64,000 nucleotides of DNA, from positions 1-64,000 of the forward strand of contig NZ_QHJF01000022.1 of the NCBI RefSeq assembly GCF_003259225.1, in the 5' to 3' direction. Below are positions 54,917-64,000 of the stretch, piece by piece (position 1 is the first letter of the stretch; each line of letters starts with the position of its first letter). A program made the position numbers and the translations under genes. This DNA is from Marinomonas arctica (GTDB lineage: Bacteria > Pseudomonadota > Gammaproteobacteria > Pseudomonadales > Marinomonadaceae). Under the pieces are notes generated by a model, which worked only from the letters and a program-made list of their open reading frames with translations, searched no databases and had not been told where the DNA came from.

Positions 54917-55627
54917 ATGGACTTTTCGGTAGTTGTTGAATACTTCCCTCGTTTGCTTGAGGGGGCTTGGGTCAGTATTCAATTAGTGATGATATCCATT
55001 GTGCTTGGTGGGGTTTTTGCTTTGCCTATCGCTTTAGCGCGGATCTCTCCTGTGGCTTGGATTAGGGCGATTCCTTTTGCTTACATCTTTTTCTTTCGTG
55101 GTACGCCGTTATTGGTGCAGATCTTTTTGGTCTACTACGGTGCCTCACAATTTGAGGTCGTTAGAGAAAGTGTGTTGTGGCCGATTCTGAGAGAGCCATT
55201 TTGGTGTGCAATTATCGCTTTTACTCTGAATACGTCAGCTTATACTGCAGAGATCTTCCGTGGAGCGATTCAGGCTATCCCTCCAGGAGAAGTGGAAGCT
55301 TGTAAGGTGATCGGTATGACAAAAACGCAAATGTATCGTCGTGTTCTATTGCCGCGTGCATTTGGTATCGTATTACCAGCTTATGGCAATGAAATCATTC
55401 TGATGCTCAAGGGCAGCGCATTGGCGAGTACTATTACCATTTTGGATCTAACGGGAATGGCGAGAACTATTATTGCCAGAACCTATACACCAATGGAAAT
55501 ATTCTTGGCGGCAGGTGCCATTTATTTGGTCATTAGTATTGTCATCATTGCCATTTTTCGTCAAATAGAGCAACGTCAGAATCGTTATTTAGGGACTTTA
55601 TCTATTAAAGTTCCTGATAAAGGCTAG
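54917..55627 (+). CDS. aotM: Arginine/ornithine ABC importer permease (AotM)
   Basis: 236 residues, HisM-type permease with about five spans; RGTPLLVQIFLVYYG and the EAA loop GEVEACKVIGMTKTQMYRRV are characteristic. Last gene of the importer operon, ended by a strong terminator 20 nt downstream. Paired with aotQ to form the membrane heterodimer. Confidence 0.9.
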   Translation: MDFSVVVEYFPRLLEGAWVSIQLVMISIVLGGVFALPIALARISPVAWIRAIPFAYIFFFRGTPLLVQIFLVYYGASQFEVVRESVLWPILREPFWCAIIAFTLNTSAYTAEIFRGAIQAIPPGEVEACKVIGMTKTQMYRRVLLPRAFGIVLPAYGNEIILMLKGSALASTITILDLTGMARTIIARTYTPMEIFLAAGAIYLVISIVIIAIFRQIEQRQNRYLGTLSIKVPDKG

Positions 55628-55647
55628 CGTCAACGAGGTTGCAAACA

Positions 55648-55673
55648 TAAAAAAGAGGCCAAGGCCTCTTTTT
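55648..55673. terminator. Terminator after aotM
   Basis: AAAAAAGAGGCC and GGCCTCTTTTTT with an AA centre; perfect, with T-runs on both strands, so also usable by the convergent glnK gene. Confidence 0.93.
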
Positions 55674-55718
55674 TATTTGTCGTGCTTTAAGTATGCGGTG
55701 CAACACGCATCAATAGAT

Positions 55719-56087
<369 letters not shown>

Positions 56088-56194
56088 TCATCTAAAAATA
56101 CCACTCTATTGTAAAAGTCGCCACAGGCTAGAGGGTTATGATCTACATTTAATAATGGTTTGGGTGTGATTTTATCAGAATAGGAGGGCTTGAA

Positions 56195-56563
56195 ATGAAA
56201 AAAATAACATCGAGCGAGCAATTTATGGACAAAGCTGCGTCATTGTTTGCGGATATTGCCAGTGTATTATCCACAAAAGAGGGCATTCGCCTATCCAGTG
56301 TGTCAACGCCTCAAAATGTGGCTTGTTATCAGGTAAGTGGCGTAAAACGTTGTTTGCTTTTAAGATTGGTGTTGATTCCTATGTCAACGGGTCACGTTTT
56401 AGCACGACTGTCTTGGCTTGATGGTCGAGGGATAGATCATGTTTGTTGCTACCTTAATGAGTCGTTCGAGCGTTTGTTGGTAGCGTCTGATGGTGGTTGG
56501 AAAAAACAAAAGAAAAGTGCCGAGTTACTCTGTTTGCAAGGTCTTGAGTCGTTGATAGCGTGA
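56195..56563 (+). CDS. Hypothetical protein
   Basis: 122 residues, preceded by GGAGGG, so likely translated. I recognise no family. Mixed composition with four cysteines and hydrophobic stretches in the middle (CLLLRLVLIPMSTGHVLARLSWL), no signal peptide, no transmembrane span of full length. It sits divergently beside glnK and converges with hemE. Functional link unknown. Confidence 0.6.
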   Translation: MKKITSSEQFMDKAASLFADIASVLSTKEGIRLSSVSTPQNVACYQVSGVKRCLLLRLVLIPMSTGHVLARLSWLDGRGIDHVCCYLNESFERLLVASDGGWKKQKKSAELLCLQGLESLIA

Positions 56564-56565
56564 TG

Positions 56566-56601
56566 TAGCTCGGCACCAACGTGGTAATTGGCTCCGAGCT
56601 A
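56566..56601. terminator. Interrupted inverted repeat between convergent genes
   Basis: TAGCTCGG and CCGAGCTA outer arms plus CCAA and TTGG inner arms around an 8-nt loop. No U-run, but located exactly between the convergent hypothetical gene and hemE. Confidence 0.55.
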
Positions 56602-56618
56602 ATACGTGGATCTACCGA

Positions 56619-57719
56619 TTAAAGACCGTTTAATGCGTCCAAGTCATCGTACTTAGGCTCGTGGTATTTTCTTCCAAGTTTGTGCACCGCATCAATCAAA
56701 TATTTAGGATGGTCTGGGTTGACGAATTGGTGAATGCCATGGCCAAGATTAAAGACGTGACCACTGCCCGTGCCGAAGCCTGATAAGACGTTTTCAACTT
56801 CACGCTCAATAACCTCTTTGCCTGCATACAGTACGCAAGGGTCAATGTTACCTTGTAAAGCCACGCTGTGGCCTACGCGCGCGCGTGCTTCCGCGATATC
56901 GGTTGTCCAGTCTAAGCCAAGTGCGTCGGGTCCTGTGGCTGCCATGTTTTCCAACCATTGACCACCGTTTTTCGTAAATAAGATAACGGGGATTCGTTTG
57001 CCTTCATGGACGCGGATAAGGCCATCTAAAATCTGCTTCATATAGAGTAATGAAAACTGTTGGTACATTGGGCCGCTTAATACGCCTCCCCAAGTATCAA
57101 AGATTTGTAACGCTTGCGCGCCAGCTAATATTTGGCCGTTTAAATACGCTGTAACGGATTTTGCCAGTTTGTCTAAAAGTGCGTGTAAGGTTTCAGGTGA
57201 ACGGTACATCATGGCTTTAATATGGCGAAAATCTTTGCTAGAACCGCCTTCCACCATATAGGTTGCCAGTGTCCATGGGCTACCAGAAAAGCCAATAAGG
57301 GGGACATGCCCATTGAGTGCGTGGCGAATGGTCGTTACGGCCTTCATCACATAATCTAAGTCGTTTGCTTGGGTAACTGGGATAGCATCGACATCGGCTT
57401 TGCTGCGAATGGTGTGTCTAAATTTGGGACCTTCGCCTGTTTCAAAATACAGCCCTAAACCCATTGCATCTGGAATGGTTAATATGTCCGAGAATAGAAT
57501 GGCGGCATCTAGATCATAGCGTTCAAGTGGTTGCAGCGTGACTTCACAAGCAAATGCATCGTTTTTACAAAGACTCAAAAAATCGCCTGCGGTAGCGCGG
57601 CTAGCACGATACTCTGGTAGGTAACGTCCGGCCTGTCTCATCATCCATACAGGGGTAGTATCGACAGGTTGTTTGAGTAATGCGCGCAAAAAGCGATCAT
57701 TTTTGAGCTCAGGAAACAT
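56619..57719 (-). CDS. hemE: Uroporphyrinogen decarboxylase
   Basis: Fifth enzyme of haem synthesis, turning uroporphyrinogen III into coproporphyrinogen III. 366 residues, near the family length of about 354, with the N-terminal [16 protein letters not shown] and the later [16 protein letters not shown] motifs; the extra residues are at the C-terminus ([16 protein letters not shown]). GGAGAG precedes the ATG. Single gene, not in an operon with other hem genes here. Confidence 0.96.
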   Translation of the reverse strand: MFPELKNDRFLRALLKQPVDTTPVWMMRQAGRYLPEYRASRATAGDFLSLCKNDAFACEVTLQPLERYDLDAAILFSDILTIPDAMGLGLYFETGEGPKFRHTIRSKADVDAIPVTQANDLDYVMKAVTTIRHALNGHVPLIGFSGSPWTLATYMVEGGSSKDFRHIKAMMYRSPETLHALLDKLAKSVTAYLNGQILAGAQALQIFDTWGGVLSGPMYQQFSLLYMKQILDGLIRVHEGKRIPVILFTKNGGQWLENMAATGPDALGLDWTTDIAEARARVGHSVALQGNIDPCVLYAGKEVIEREVENVLSGFGTGSGHVFNLGHGIHQFVNPDHPKYLIDAVHKLGRKYHEPKYDDLDALNGL

Positions 57720-57873
57720 TAGTACTCTCCAGTGTAAATTTTCAGTTGACGCATTTTACCTAACTTATGTGGGAAAAGCAGAGTGAATAAGCACAATTTA
57801 TGAGAAGGCGGACTAAAAGGCCAATATTATTGATCTATCGCAGGGTTTGCTGATGGCTATATGAGGCAAATCA

Positions 57874-58683
57874 TCAATCACCAAGATAGGTTTTTAAACT
57901 GTTTTTTTGCACCCGTTGTGCGGCATTTTCGATGTCTTTATTGGCATGCAGCTCGGCTAAAACTTTGGGGAATGCCGCTTTGGTTTGTTTAACGTCCATA
58001 CCGGGTTTTAGGTGGGGGGAATACAGTGCTTTAAGCAGCAAATAGTCCAACGGACTAATGTAGGTGTCTATGCTGACATCATTAAAAACCGAAGGAAACA
58101 CATCATTGGAATCGTTTGGAAGTCCCAGTAATTGGGTGATTTCTTCTACGATACAATCTAAAAAACGCGCTTTTCTGCGTGCATAGTCAACAGGAATAAT
58201 AATGCTGCCCTTGGTTATTTCGTACTGACCATTACGGCTAAAATTACCTAAGCAGATCGCTTCGTCGAGTGCTTTACGGATTCTTTCTGGGTCGCCTATG
58301 TACTGGCGTACCTTATTTTCCATGTTGTCATAAGATGTAAAAATAACAAAGATATTGGCTTGTTCAGGCGAGGTTGTAAAATCAATAGTTAGGCCTGTTA
58401 TATGCGCAAGGTGCTGGGCGTGGACGCTGAGCAATTCTTTTTGCAGGCTGGCATCACCTTGGTCACTTTCAAAAAACAGCTTAATGGGTTTATTCCAGCG
58501 TATCAGTTTAGGATGCTGGGTTTCTTTGTATTCACGCTCTAAAGCAATTTTAATGAAGCTTTCTTGTATGTAGTCATCCTGTTGCCAATGCTCTTGCCCG
58601 AAAGAGCAAGAGGCAATAAAAAGACCGAATAGACCAACACTACAGCGGATCGTTGTCTTTAGGTTGCGTAAGCTTGTGCGCAT
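57874..58683 (-). CDS. DUF2927-like lipoprotein
   Basis: 269 residues. The N-terminal hydrophobic stretch ends in a lipobox IASC with Cys26, and Ser at +2 predicts outer-membrane targeting. The middle part, IVEEITQLLGLPNDSNDVFP near residue 180, looks like the DUF2927 family, in which an EExxQ replaces the usual metalloprotease HExxH. That match is by memory only. Start overlaps the end of the Nudix gene by 44 bases and has no clear ribosome site; translational coupling is likely. Substrate unknown. Confidence 0.7.
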   Translation of the reverse strand: MRTSLRNLKTTIRCSVGLFGLFIASCSFGQEHWQQDDYIQESFIKIALEREYKETQHPKLIRWNKPIKLFFESDQGDASLQKELLSVHAQHLAHITGLTIDFTTSPEQANIFVIFTSYDNMENKVRQYIGDPERIRKALDEAICLGNFSRNGQYEITKGSIIIPVDYARRKARFLDCIVEEITQLLGLPNDSNDVFPSVFNDVSIDTYISPLDYLLLKALYSPHLKPGMDVKQTKAAFPKVLAELHANKDIENAAQRVQKNSLKTYLGD

Positions 58684-59176
58684 AATGGCGAAGTGCTTCT
58701 AATGAGTCGGGTGTAAAGGAAAGATTATTTTTGTTGAGTAGAATGTCGTCAATGGTCATTTCATGCACGGAAGCGACCTCTTTGGGTTGTAAGGTAAGCT
58801 CACCATGAATGGTTTCATCATAGTGACAAGTGTAAATTTTGCCCCAAATTTTAAAACCTTCTCCCTCTGTGAAAAAGACGCCTTGGCTTTTGAGAGGAGC
58901 ATCAAAACCTAATTCTTCTTGCAGTTCTCTGTGTGCAGAATCTATGTAAGACTCGTTTTTTTCAACCACTCCGCCTGTTGTAATGCCGTAATAACCTGGA
59001 CAGAAGGCTTTGTCATCTGTGCGTTTTTGAACGAGCAGATTCCCCTTAGTATTGAACACTAAAATGTAGGTGACACGGTGGTAATCTCTGCCAAAGTTCA
59101 TTAGATGTCGTGGTACATCGCCAATAATGGTGTTGTTTTGGTCGACTAGGATAATGACTTCGTCATTTTCGGGCAT
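58640..59176 (-). CDS. Nudix hydrolase (YfcD-like)
   Basis: 178 residues with a complete Nudix box, GGVVEKNESYIDSAHRELQE followed by ELGF, near residue 68. The N-terminal ILVDQNNTIIGDVPRHLMN and HRVTYILVFNTKGNLLVQKR resemble the YfcD/isopentenyl-diphosphate-isomerase-like branch of Nudix proteins. The substrate is not predictable. Divergent from astE; a DUF2927-like lipoprotein gene overlaps its 3' end. Confidence 0.88.
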   Translation of the reverse strand: MPENDEVIILVDQNNTIIGDVPRHLMNFGRDYHRVTYILVFNTKGNLLVQKRTDDKAFCPGYYGITTGGVVEKNESYIDSAHRELQEELGFDAPLKSQGVFFTEGEGFKIWGKIYTCHYDETIHGELTLQPKEVASVHEMTIDDILLNKNNLSFTPDSLEALRHYAHKLTQPKDNDPL

Positions 59177-59418
59177 AAAATACTCAATTTAATGGTGCTA
59201 CGAATAGAAAGCGAAAGGGTATCGGCATTTTCTCTGAAAGAAAAGACTTCTTGGTTATTAATAAGAGTAGTCGATCATAAAGCAAACGGGTTACTTATGT
59301 CATTTGTCTTAAAAGCGACCTATTTTTCTGTTTTCCGCACGACCCTCTAAAAGATACGTTCCCATTGCTAAAAAAACGCTATTATGGTGCTTATTTTCGA
59401 CTTAATTGGGCAGGGAAA

Positions 59419-60435
59419 ATGACCATTTTAAACCATGATTTTTTGGCCTTAACATTGGCAAATCCCAACGCTATGGCACCTTTTCAATTGACTTTTCCCA
59501 GTGGTACCGGCGTTGTGGAAGAAACGGGGATTTTACGACTTGAACCTACTCAAACAAGTCGCGTCAGTGTGGTTTTGTCCGCTGGCATTCATGGTAACGA
59601 AACGGGCCCAATGGAGTTAATTAATCAGCTGGTGAGGGATATTTTAGCCGGTAAGTTGACCTTAGGCGTGCGTTTATTGGTGATCATAGGTCATCCTGTT
59701 GCTGCGAATGCTGCGACGCGCTTTTGTGACGTTAATTTGAACCGGTTGTTCAGTGGGGCTTGGCGGAATTATGCTGGTATTGAGGTGCAAAGAGCCGAAC
59801 GGCTTGAGATGGCGGTGAATGATTTTTATGCTTTATCATCGACCGACAGCGAACATATTCGGCTGCACTATGATTTGCACACGGCTATTCGTGGCTCAAT
59901 GCATGAAAAGTTTGTTGTTCATCCATTTGTCGAGAACGCGCATTACAGTAAACAGCAATTGGCTTTTTTTGCGGCCAGTGAAATTGAGGCGGTGCTTTTA
60001 TCGCATCAACCGACAACGACGTTTTCTTACTACAGTCATTCTGTGCATGGTGCGCACGCTTTTACGGTGGAGTTAGGCAAGGTCTATCCATTTGGGCAGA
60101 ATGATTTGTCGTGTTTTGCTGCATTGGAAAAAAATCTACGCCAACTGTTGGAAAAAGGCAGTTTGGCTGAGTCATCCTTGTCTTCTTTGTGTATTTTTAA
60201 TGTATTGGACGCACTTGTTAAAGACGATGACAGTTACGAATTAAATATTGATCAGGATGTTAAAAACTTTACCCAATTTACTGAAGGTTACCCTCTAGCG
60301 CAATCGAAAAAAAGCGTGTATCGGGTAAAGCAAACCGGTGATGCCATTGTATTTCCGAATACCAATCTGCCGGTTGGTCAGAGAGCGGGGTTGGTTGTGC
60401 GAGCGATATCGGTAGACGCCTTGTCGTTAATCTAA
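59419..60435 (+). CDS. astE: Succinylglutamate desuccinylase
   Basis: Final enzyme of the arginine succinyltransferase pathway, releasing glutamate from N-succinylglutamate; M14-like zinc enzyme. From the ATG preceded by AGGGA it is 338 residues (E. coli AstE 322). Zinc motif GIHGNETGPMELI with His and Glu near residue 54, DVNLNRLFSG, and LHYDLHTAIRGSMHEKF with the third ligand. The other ast genes are not adjacent, but the aminotransferase at 44.9 kb may supply astC activity. A longer in-frame start would add 18 residues and lacks a site. Confidence 0.88.
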   Translation: MTILNHDFLALTLANPNAMAPFQLTFPSGTGVVEETGILRLEPTQTSRVSVVLSAGIHGNETGPMELINQLVRDILAGKLTLGVRLLVIIGHPVAANAATRFCDVNLNRLFSGAWRNYAGIEVQRAERLEMAVNDFYALSSTDSEHIRLHYDLHTAIRGSMHEKFVVHPFVENAHYSKQQLAFFAASEIEAVLLSHQPTTTFSYYSHSVHGAHAFTVELGKVYPFGQNDLSCFAALEKNLRQLLEKGSLAESSLSSLCIFNVLDALVKDDDSYELNIDQDVKNFTQFTEGYPLAQSKKSVYRVKQTGDAIVFPNTNLPVGQRAGLVVRAISVDALSLI

Positions 60436-60461
60436 TCAGTCGATATTTTTGCTTAGACGCT

Positions 60462-60499
60462 AAAGAGATTTGAGGTAACCCCTTGAATCTCTTTTTTTT
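60462..60499 (+). terminator. Terminator of astE
   Basis: AAAGAGAT and ATCTCTTT stem with an inner GAGG/CCTT extension, followed by a run of eight Ts. Confidence 0.85.
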
Positions 60500-60507
60500 A
60501 TGTCGTA

Positions 60508-60524
60508 TTGTTACGTTATAACGT
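60508..60524. promoter_or_regulatory. Candidate Zur site before znuA
   Basis: GTTACGTTATAAC (60510-60522) differs at two positions from the GTTATANTATAAC core of gammaproteobacterial Zur boxes and lies 18 bp upstream of the znuA start, where a repressor would block transcription or initiation. Confidence 0.5.
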
Positions 60525-60540
60525 TTATATGGTGTTGAAA

Positions 60541-61581
60541 ATGAATAAAGTATTTCTTGCGCTAGGTGTTTCTGTTTTATCGCCTTTGGCTTTAGCCAAA
60601 CCTGTCATTGCTACCAGTATTAAGCCTGTCTCTATGGTTGTTGCTGCGATTGCGGGTGATAAAGCGGATATTCAACAAATTGTATCGAGTACCGCTTCGC
60701 CTCATGATTTTGCGATGCGCCCTTCAGACCTGAAAAAGATTACCGATGCCGATACTGTGGTGTGGGTAGGGGAATCCCTAGAGCGGTTTTTAGAAAAGCC
60801 GCTTGAGAATGCAGGCAAAGAAGCCTCTTCGATTGAATGGCTTGCCTTGGAAGGGATGAAGCTGCATAACTTTGCGGAAGAGCATCATGACGATCATGAA
60901 AAACATGATGATCATGAAAAACATGATGATCATGAAAAACATGATGATCATGAAAAACATGGTGATCATGAAAAGCATGACGATCACGAAAAGCATGACG
61001 ATCACGAAAAGCATGACGATCACGAACACCATGATGAGCACGAAGGACATGAAGGACATGACCATTCTGGTATTGATCCACATGTTTGGCTGTCACCGGA
61101 TAACGCTTTAGTGCTGGCAAAAGCTGTGACGGCTCGTTTGGTTTCTTTGGATTCTGCCAATGCTGAGTATTACAAAGGCAACCTAGTGTCGTTTGAAAAA
61201 GGCCTGAGTGCGAAAGACGCCGAAATCCGTAACGCACTGAATAAAGTGAATAAAGTGCCTTATATCGTCTTTCATGATGGCTACAGCTATTTTGAACAGC
61301 ATTATGGACTGCAAAATGCCGGTGAAATTACCGTCAGTCCAGAGCGCAAACCAGGGGCGAAAAAAGTGGCGGAAATTCGTCATGAAATTGAAGAGAACAA
61401 GGTTCAATGTGTTTTCAGCGAGCCGCAGTTTAGCCCTGCTATTGTCAAAACCTTGCTAGAAGGTTCTGACGTAAAAACCGCTCCTCTTGATCCGCTGGGT
61501 AGTCAGGTAAAAATGGGGACGAACGCGTATTTTTCTTTCTTAGACAGTTTGAGCGGGCAATTTCTTAACTGCTTAGGGTAA
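60541..61581 (+). CDS. znuA: Zinc-binding periplasmic protein ZnuA
   Basis: 346 residues from MNKVFLALGV (an 11-residue longer form is possible). Signal peptide with cleavage near LALA, residue 19. Cluster A-1 solute-binding fold: TSIKPVSMVVAAIAG, SPHDFAMRPSDLKKI, DPHVWLSPDNA, then VFHDGYSYFEQHYG and VFSEPQF with the metal ligands. Between residues about 110-170 lies a long His/Asp/Glu/Lys loop, usual in ZnuA but here built of near-perfect 18-base tandem units. No znuB, znuC or zur is adjacent. A Zur-like site precedes it. Confidence 0.94.
   Translation: MNKVFLALGVSVLSPLALAKPVIATSIKPVSMVVAAIAGDKADIQQIVSSTASPHDFAMRPSDLKKITDADTVVWVGESLERFLEKPLENAGKEASSIEWLALEGMKLHNFAEEHHDDHEKHDDHEKHDDHEKHDDHEKHGDHEKHDDHEKHDDHEKHDDHEHHDEHEGHEGHDHSGIDPHVWLSPDNALVLAKAVTARLVSLDSANAEYYKGNLVSFEKGLSAKDAEIRNALNKVNKVPYIVFHDGYSYFEQHYGLQNAGEITVSPERKPGAKKVAEIRHEIEENKVQCVFSEPQFSPAIVKTLLEGSDVKTAPLDPLGSQVKMGTNAYFSFLDSLSGQFLNCLG
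60886..61029 (+). repeat. Tandem 18-bp repeat encoding HDDHEK units in znuA
   Basis: Eight in-frame copies of an 18-base unit (protein HDDHEK, with one HGDHEK and a last HDDHEH). Copies 1-5 share the codons GATCATGAA and copies 6-8 GATCACGAA, so two rounds of duplication are visible. Confidence 0.95.
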
Positions 61582-61596
61582 TGATCACCGCTTTTG

Positions 61597-61639
61597 AGTC
61601 GCTTGTCAGAGAGGAAAAACCGCTCTTTGATAGGCGACT
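61597..61639. other. Imperfect hairpin between znuA and kdsD
   Basis: AGTCGC...CAGAGAG and its near-complement CTCTTTGA...GCGACT form an interrupted stem of about 17 bp around a short loop. No U-run; may be a weak terminator of znuA. Confidence 0.45.
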
Positions 61640-61699
61640 TGCTCTCTCCTCTGTATAATGATGGCAATTTCTGATTATTGCGCTGAGTTGAGAGGCTGT

Positions 61700-62674
61700 A
61701 TGAGCGACCCATCTATGAAGAGTATTGACTCCGATGTGCTTATTGAGAGTGCTCGACGCACTCTATCTACCCAAGCACAAGCTCTGGCTAACTTGGTGAA
61801 TCAAGTCACCGAAGAGTTTGCTAAAGCGGTTCGAATGATTCTAACCAGCAAAGGCCGCACGATTATTTGCGGTATGGGCAAATCCGGATTGATTGGTAAA
61901 AAAATCGCCGCCACGCTCGCTTCGACCGGTACACCCAGTTTCTTTCTTCATCCTGGTGAAGCCTTCCACGGGGATTTGGGGATGATTCAACCGGAAGATG
62001 TCTTAGTATTGATCAGTTTTTCAGGTGAAACAGAAGAGCTTATGCGCTTGCTGCCTTCATTAAAAAGCTTCGGTAATCCCAGTATTGCCATGGTCGGAAA
62101 TATAGACTCTACTTTGGCGAAACACTGTGATTGCGTATTAGACCTTTCTATCGATAAAGAAACTTGCCCGAACAATCTTGCCCCCACTACGTCGACCACA
62201 ATGACAACCGCCATGGGGGATGCATTGGCCGTTGCTTTGATGGAGTGTCGCAATTTTCAGCCACAAGACTTTGCTCGATTTCATCCTGGTGGCAGCCTAG
62301 GTCGTAAGCTGCTGACTCGTGTCAAAGATCTTATGCACAAAGATAATCTTCCTATTTGCGCACCAAACACCACCTTAAAAGACGCTATTTCCGTCATGAC
62401 CCACGGTAGAATGGGCGTCGTCTTAATTCAGGATGAGGGGAAATTGTTGGGAATCTTCACCGATGGTGACTTGCGTCGCGCTATGTTAAAAGAAAGCGAG
62501 GGCATGATACACAAAACCATGGCAAGCTTGATGACGCCTAATCCTAAAACCATCAATGAGAATGTGATGATAGTGCAAGCGGAAGAGCAAATGCTGCGCG
62601 ATAAAATCACCTTGCTCGTGGTCGTGGACGATGCGAAAAACTTGTCTGGAATTTTAGAGATTTACGATCGATAA
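61700..62674 (+). CDS. kdsD: D-arabinose 5-phosphate isomerase
   Basis: Makes arabinose 5-phosphate from ribulose 5-phosphate for Kdo, the inner sugar of LPS. The start chosen (MSDPSMKSIDSDVLIESAR) has GAGAGG just upstream; an earlier ATG adds 14 residues. 324 residues against 328 in E. coli. SIS domain (GMGKSGLIGKKIAATLASTG, LISFSGETEELMRLLP) followed by two CBS domains (MTHGRMGVVLIQDEGKLLGI and the C-terminal one). First of kdsD-kdsA-kdsC. Confidence 0.95.
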   Translation: MSDPSMKSIDSDVLIESARRTLSTQAQALANLVNQVTEEFAKAVRMILTSKGRTIICGMGKSGLIGKKIAATLASTGTPSFFLHPGEAFHGDLGMIQPEDVLVLISFSGETEELMRLLPSLKSFGNPSIAMVGNIDSTLAKHCDCVLDLSIDKETCPNNLAPTTSTTMTTAMGDALAVALMECRNFQPQDFARFHPGGSLGRKLLTRVKDLMHKDNLPICAPNTTLKDAISVMTHGRMGVVLIQDEGKLLGIFTDGDLRRAMLKESEGMIHKTMASLMTPNPKTINENVMIVQAEEQMLRDKITLLVVVDDAKNLSGILEIYDR

Positions 62675-62715
62675 GCCATAAGGTGCCTCTGCAAGATTAT
62701 AGTGCTTGCGGCATC

Positions 62716-62728
62716 AGATACCGTATCT
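62716..62728. other. Short palindrome between kdsD and kdsA
   Basis: AGATAC-C-GTATCT in the 118-bp gap; too short to assign a role. Confidence 0.3.
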
Positions 62729-62774
62729 ACCTTATTTATATCGCACGCTGACGCGTAAGTGTGCGTTAACTTAG

Positions 62775-63659
<885 letters not shown>

Positions 63660-63662
63660 TAA

Positions 63663-64000
63663 ATGGATATGGCTTTTCTGACTTCTTATCCAGTATTGAA
63701 CAACGATCTAACTTTGCTGCCAACATTACAAGCCTTGAAGTTGGTCGTGTTTGATGTGGATGGCGTTTTAACAGATGGTCGTCTGTTATATACCGAGCAT
63801 GGGGAGACCCTAAAGCGCTTCAATGTCAAAGATGGTGTGGCGATGAAGCTATTGCCACAGTGGGGCGTTCAGGTAGCCGTGATTACCGCGAAAGACTCCG
63901 CCCCATTGAGACAACGGATGAAAGAGCTCAAGGTCGTGCATTTTTACCCTGGTTGTCACAATAAAGCCGCCGCATTTAATGAGTTGATAGCGCAGTTGGG
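63663..64000 (+). CDS. kdsC: Kdo 8-phosphate phosphatase, partial
   Basis: Begins with ATG 3 nt after the kdsA stop (a second ATG two codons on is possible) and is open to the window end, about 112 residues. HAD-type phosphatase: catalytic [14 protein letters not shown] with Asp31 and Asp33, then [12 protein letters not shown] and VITAKDS. The translation is C0 capless and tetrameric in known relatives. The missing 3' part carries the rest of the HAD fold. It completes kdsD-kdsA-kdsC; lptC-lptA may follow. Confidence 0.93.
   Translation, partial: MDMAFLTSYPVLNNDLTLLPTLQALKLVVFDVDGVLTDGRLLYTEHGETLKRFNVKDGVAMKLLPQWGVQVAVITAKDSAPLRQRMKELKVVHFYPGCHNKAAAFNELIAQL

Noticed and set aside
60886..61029. 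Short direct repeats as a CRISPR array
   Set aside because: Units are contiguous without spacers, in frame, and encode a known metal-binding loop.
60740..61237. Long antisense open frames across znuA, with Met/Phe/Ile or His/Arg repeats
   Set aside because: They are by-products of the 18-bp tandem repeat, which has no stop in several frames; no ribosome site and no family resemblance.

Overview
The window reads as ordinary chromosome of a marine gammaproteobacterium. Gene content and order (HexR with gap/edd, sdhE-nadB-algU-mucABCD, an arginine-responsive AraC-type regulator beside NAD-glutamate dehydrogenase and an Aot-type transporter, a pseudomonad-style mtl polyol cluster) point to the Oceanospirillales/Pseudomonadales side, with Marinomonas as my best guess. 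That guess is inference from gene content and protein similarity by memory, not from a search. Bases are slightly AT-rich throughout. I see no integrase, transposase, phage gene, CRISPR array, rRNA or tRNA.

Layout. 0.1-1.9 kb: an MFS permease and an Lrp/AsnC regulator, convergent. 2.1-3.7 kb: purE-purK. 3.9-12.1 kb: central carbon metabolism, with gap-pyk-mgsA on the minus strand and edd divergent on the plus strand. The shared gap/edd control region carries HexR-type palindromes, and hexR itself lies a few kb away behind the proline symporter putP. 12.2-14.9 kb: a small-molecule kinase overlapping ung, then ygfZ. 15.0-19.3 kb: an MHYT/PAS hybrid histidine kinase overlapping an HD-GYP response regulator, a likely membrane-signal to cyclic-di-GMP pair. 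19.6-27.9 kb: a polyol uptake and catabolism locus (xylulokinase, AraC regulator, polyol dehydrogenase, four-gene ABC importer) organised like the mtl genes of fluorescent pseudomonads.

28.2-34.8 kb: sdhE and a YgfX-like gene convergent with nadB, then the divergent sigma-E operon rpoE(algU)-rseA(mucA)-rseB(mucB)-rseC(mucC)-mucD. 35.0-38.0 kb: a lone CheW and the overlapping argE-argA pair. 38.1-42.5 kb: a CYTH triphosphatase next to glnE (a conserved neighbourhood) and a small YjfB-like protein. 42.5-44.9 kb: sbmA-like peptide transporter and a PhzF-family isomerase. 44.9-55.6 kb: an arginine/glutamate block with an acetylornithine/succinylornithine aminotransferase, the large NAD-glutamate dehydrogenase, a divergent ArgR-like regulator and the aotPJQM-type importer. 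55.7-61.6 kb: orphan PII protein, an unknown 122-residue protein, hemE, a DUF2927-like lipoprotein overlapping a Nudix hydrolase, astE and znuA with a long His/Asp/Glu repeat. 61.7-64.0 kb: kdsD-kdsA-kdsC for Kdo synthesis; kdsC runs off the window end.

I did not find a convincing previously undescribed system. The points most worth a second look are regulatory and structural: the three-site HexR region; perfect hairpins placed right after the binding-protein gene in both ABC importer operons; a candidate Zur site and an expanded histidine repeat in znuA; a terminator-like hairpin inside coding sequence just before ung; kdsA inserted between kdsD and kdsC; and the small unknown proteins at 42.2, 56.2 and 57.9 kb.
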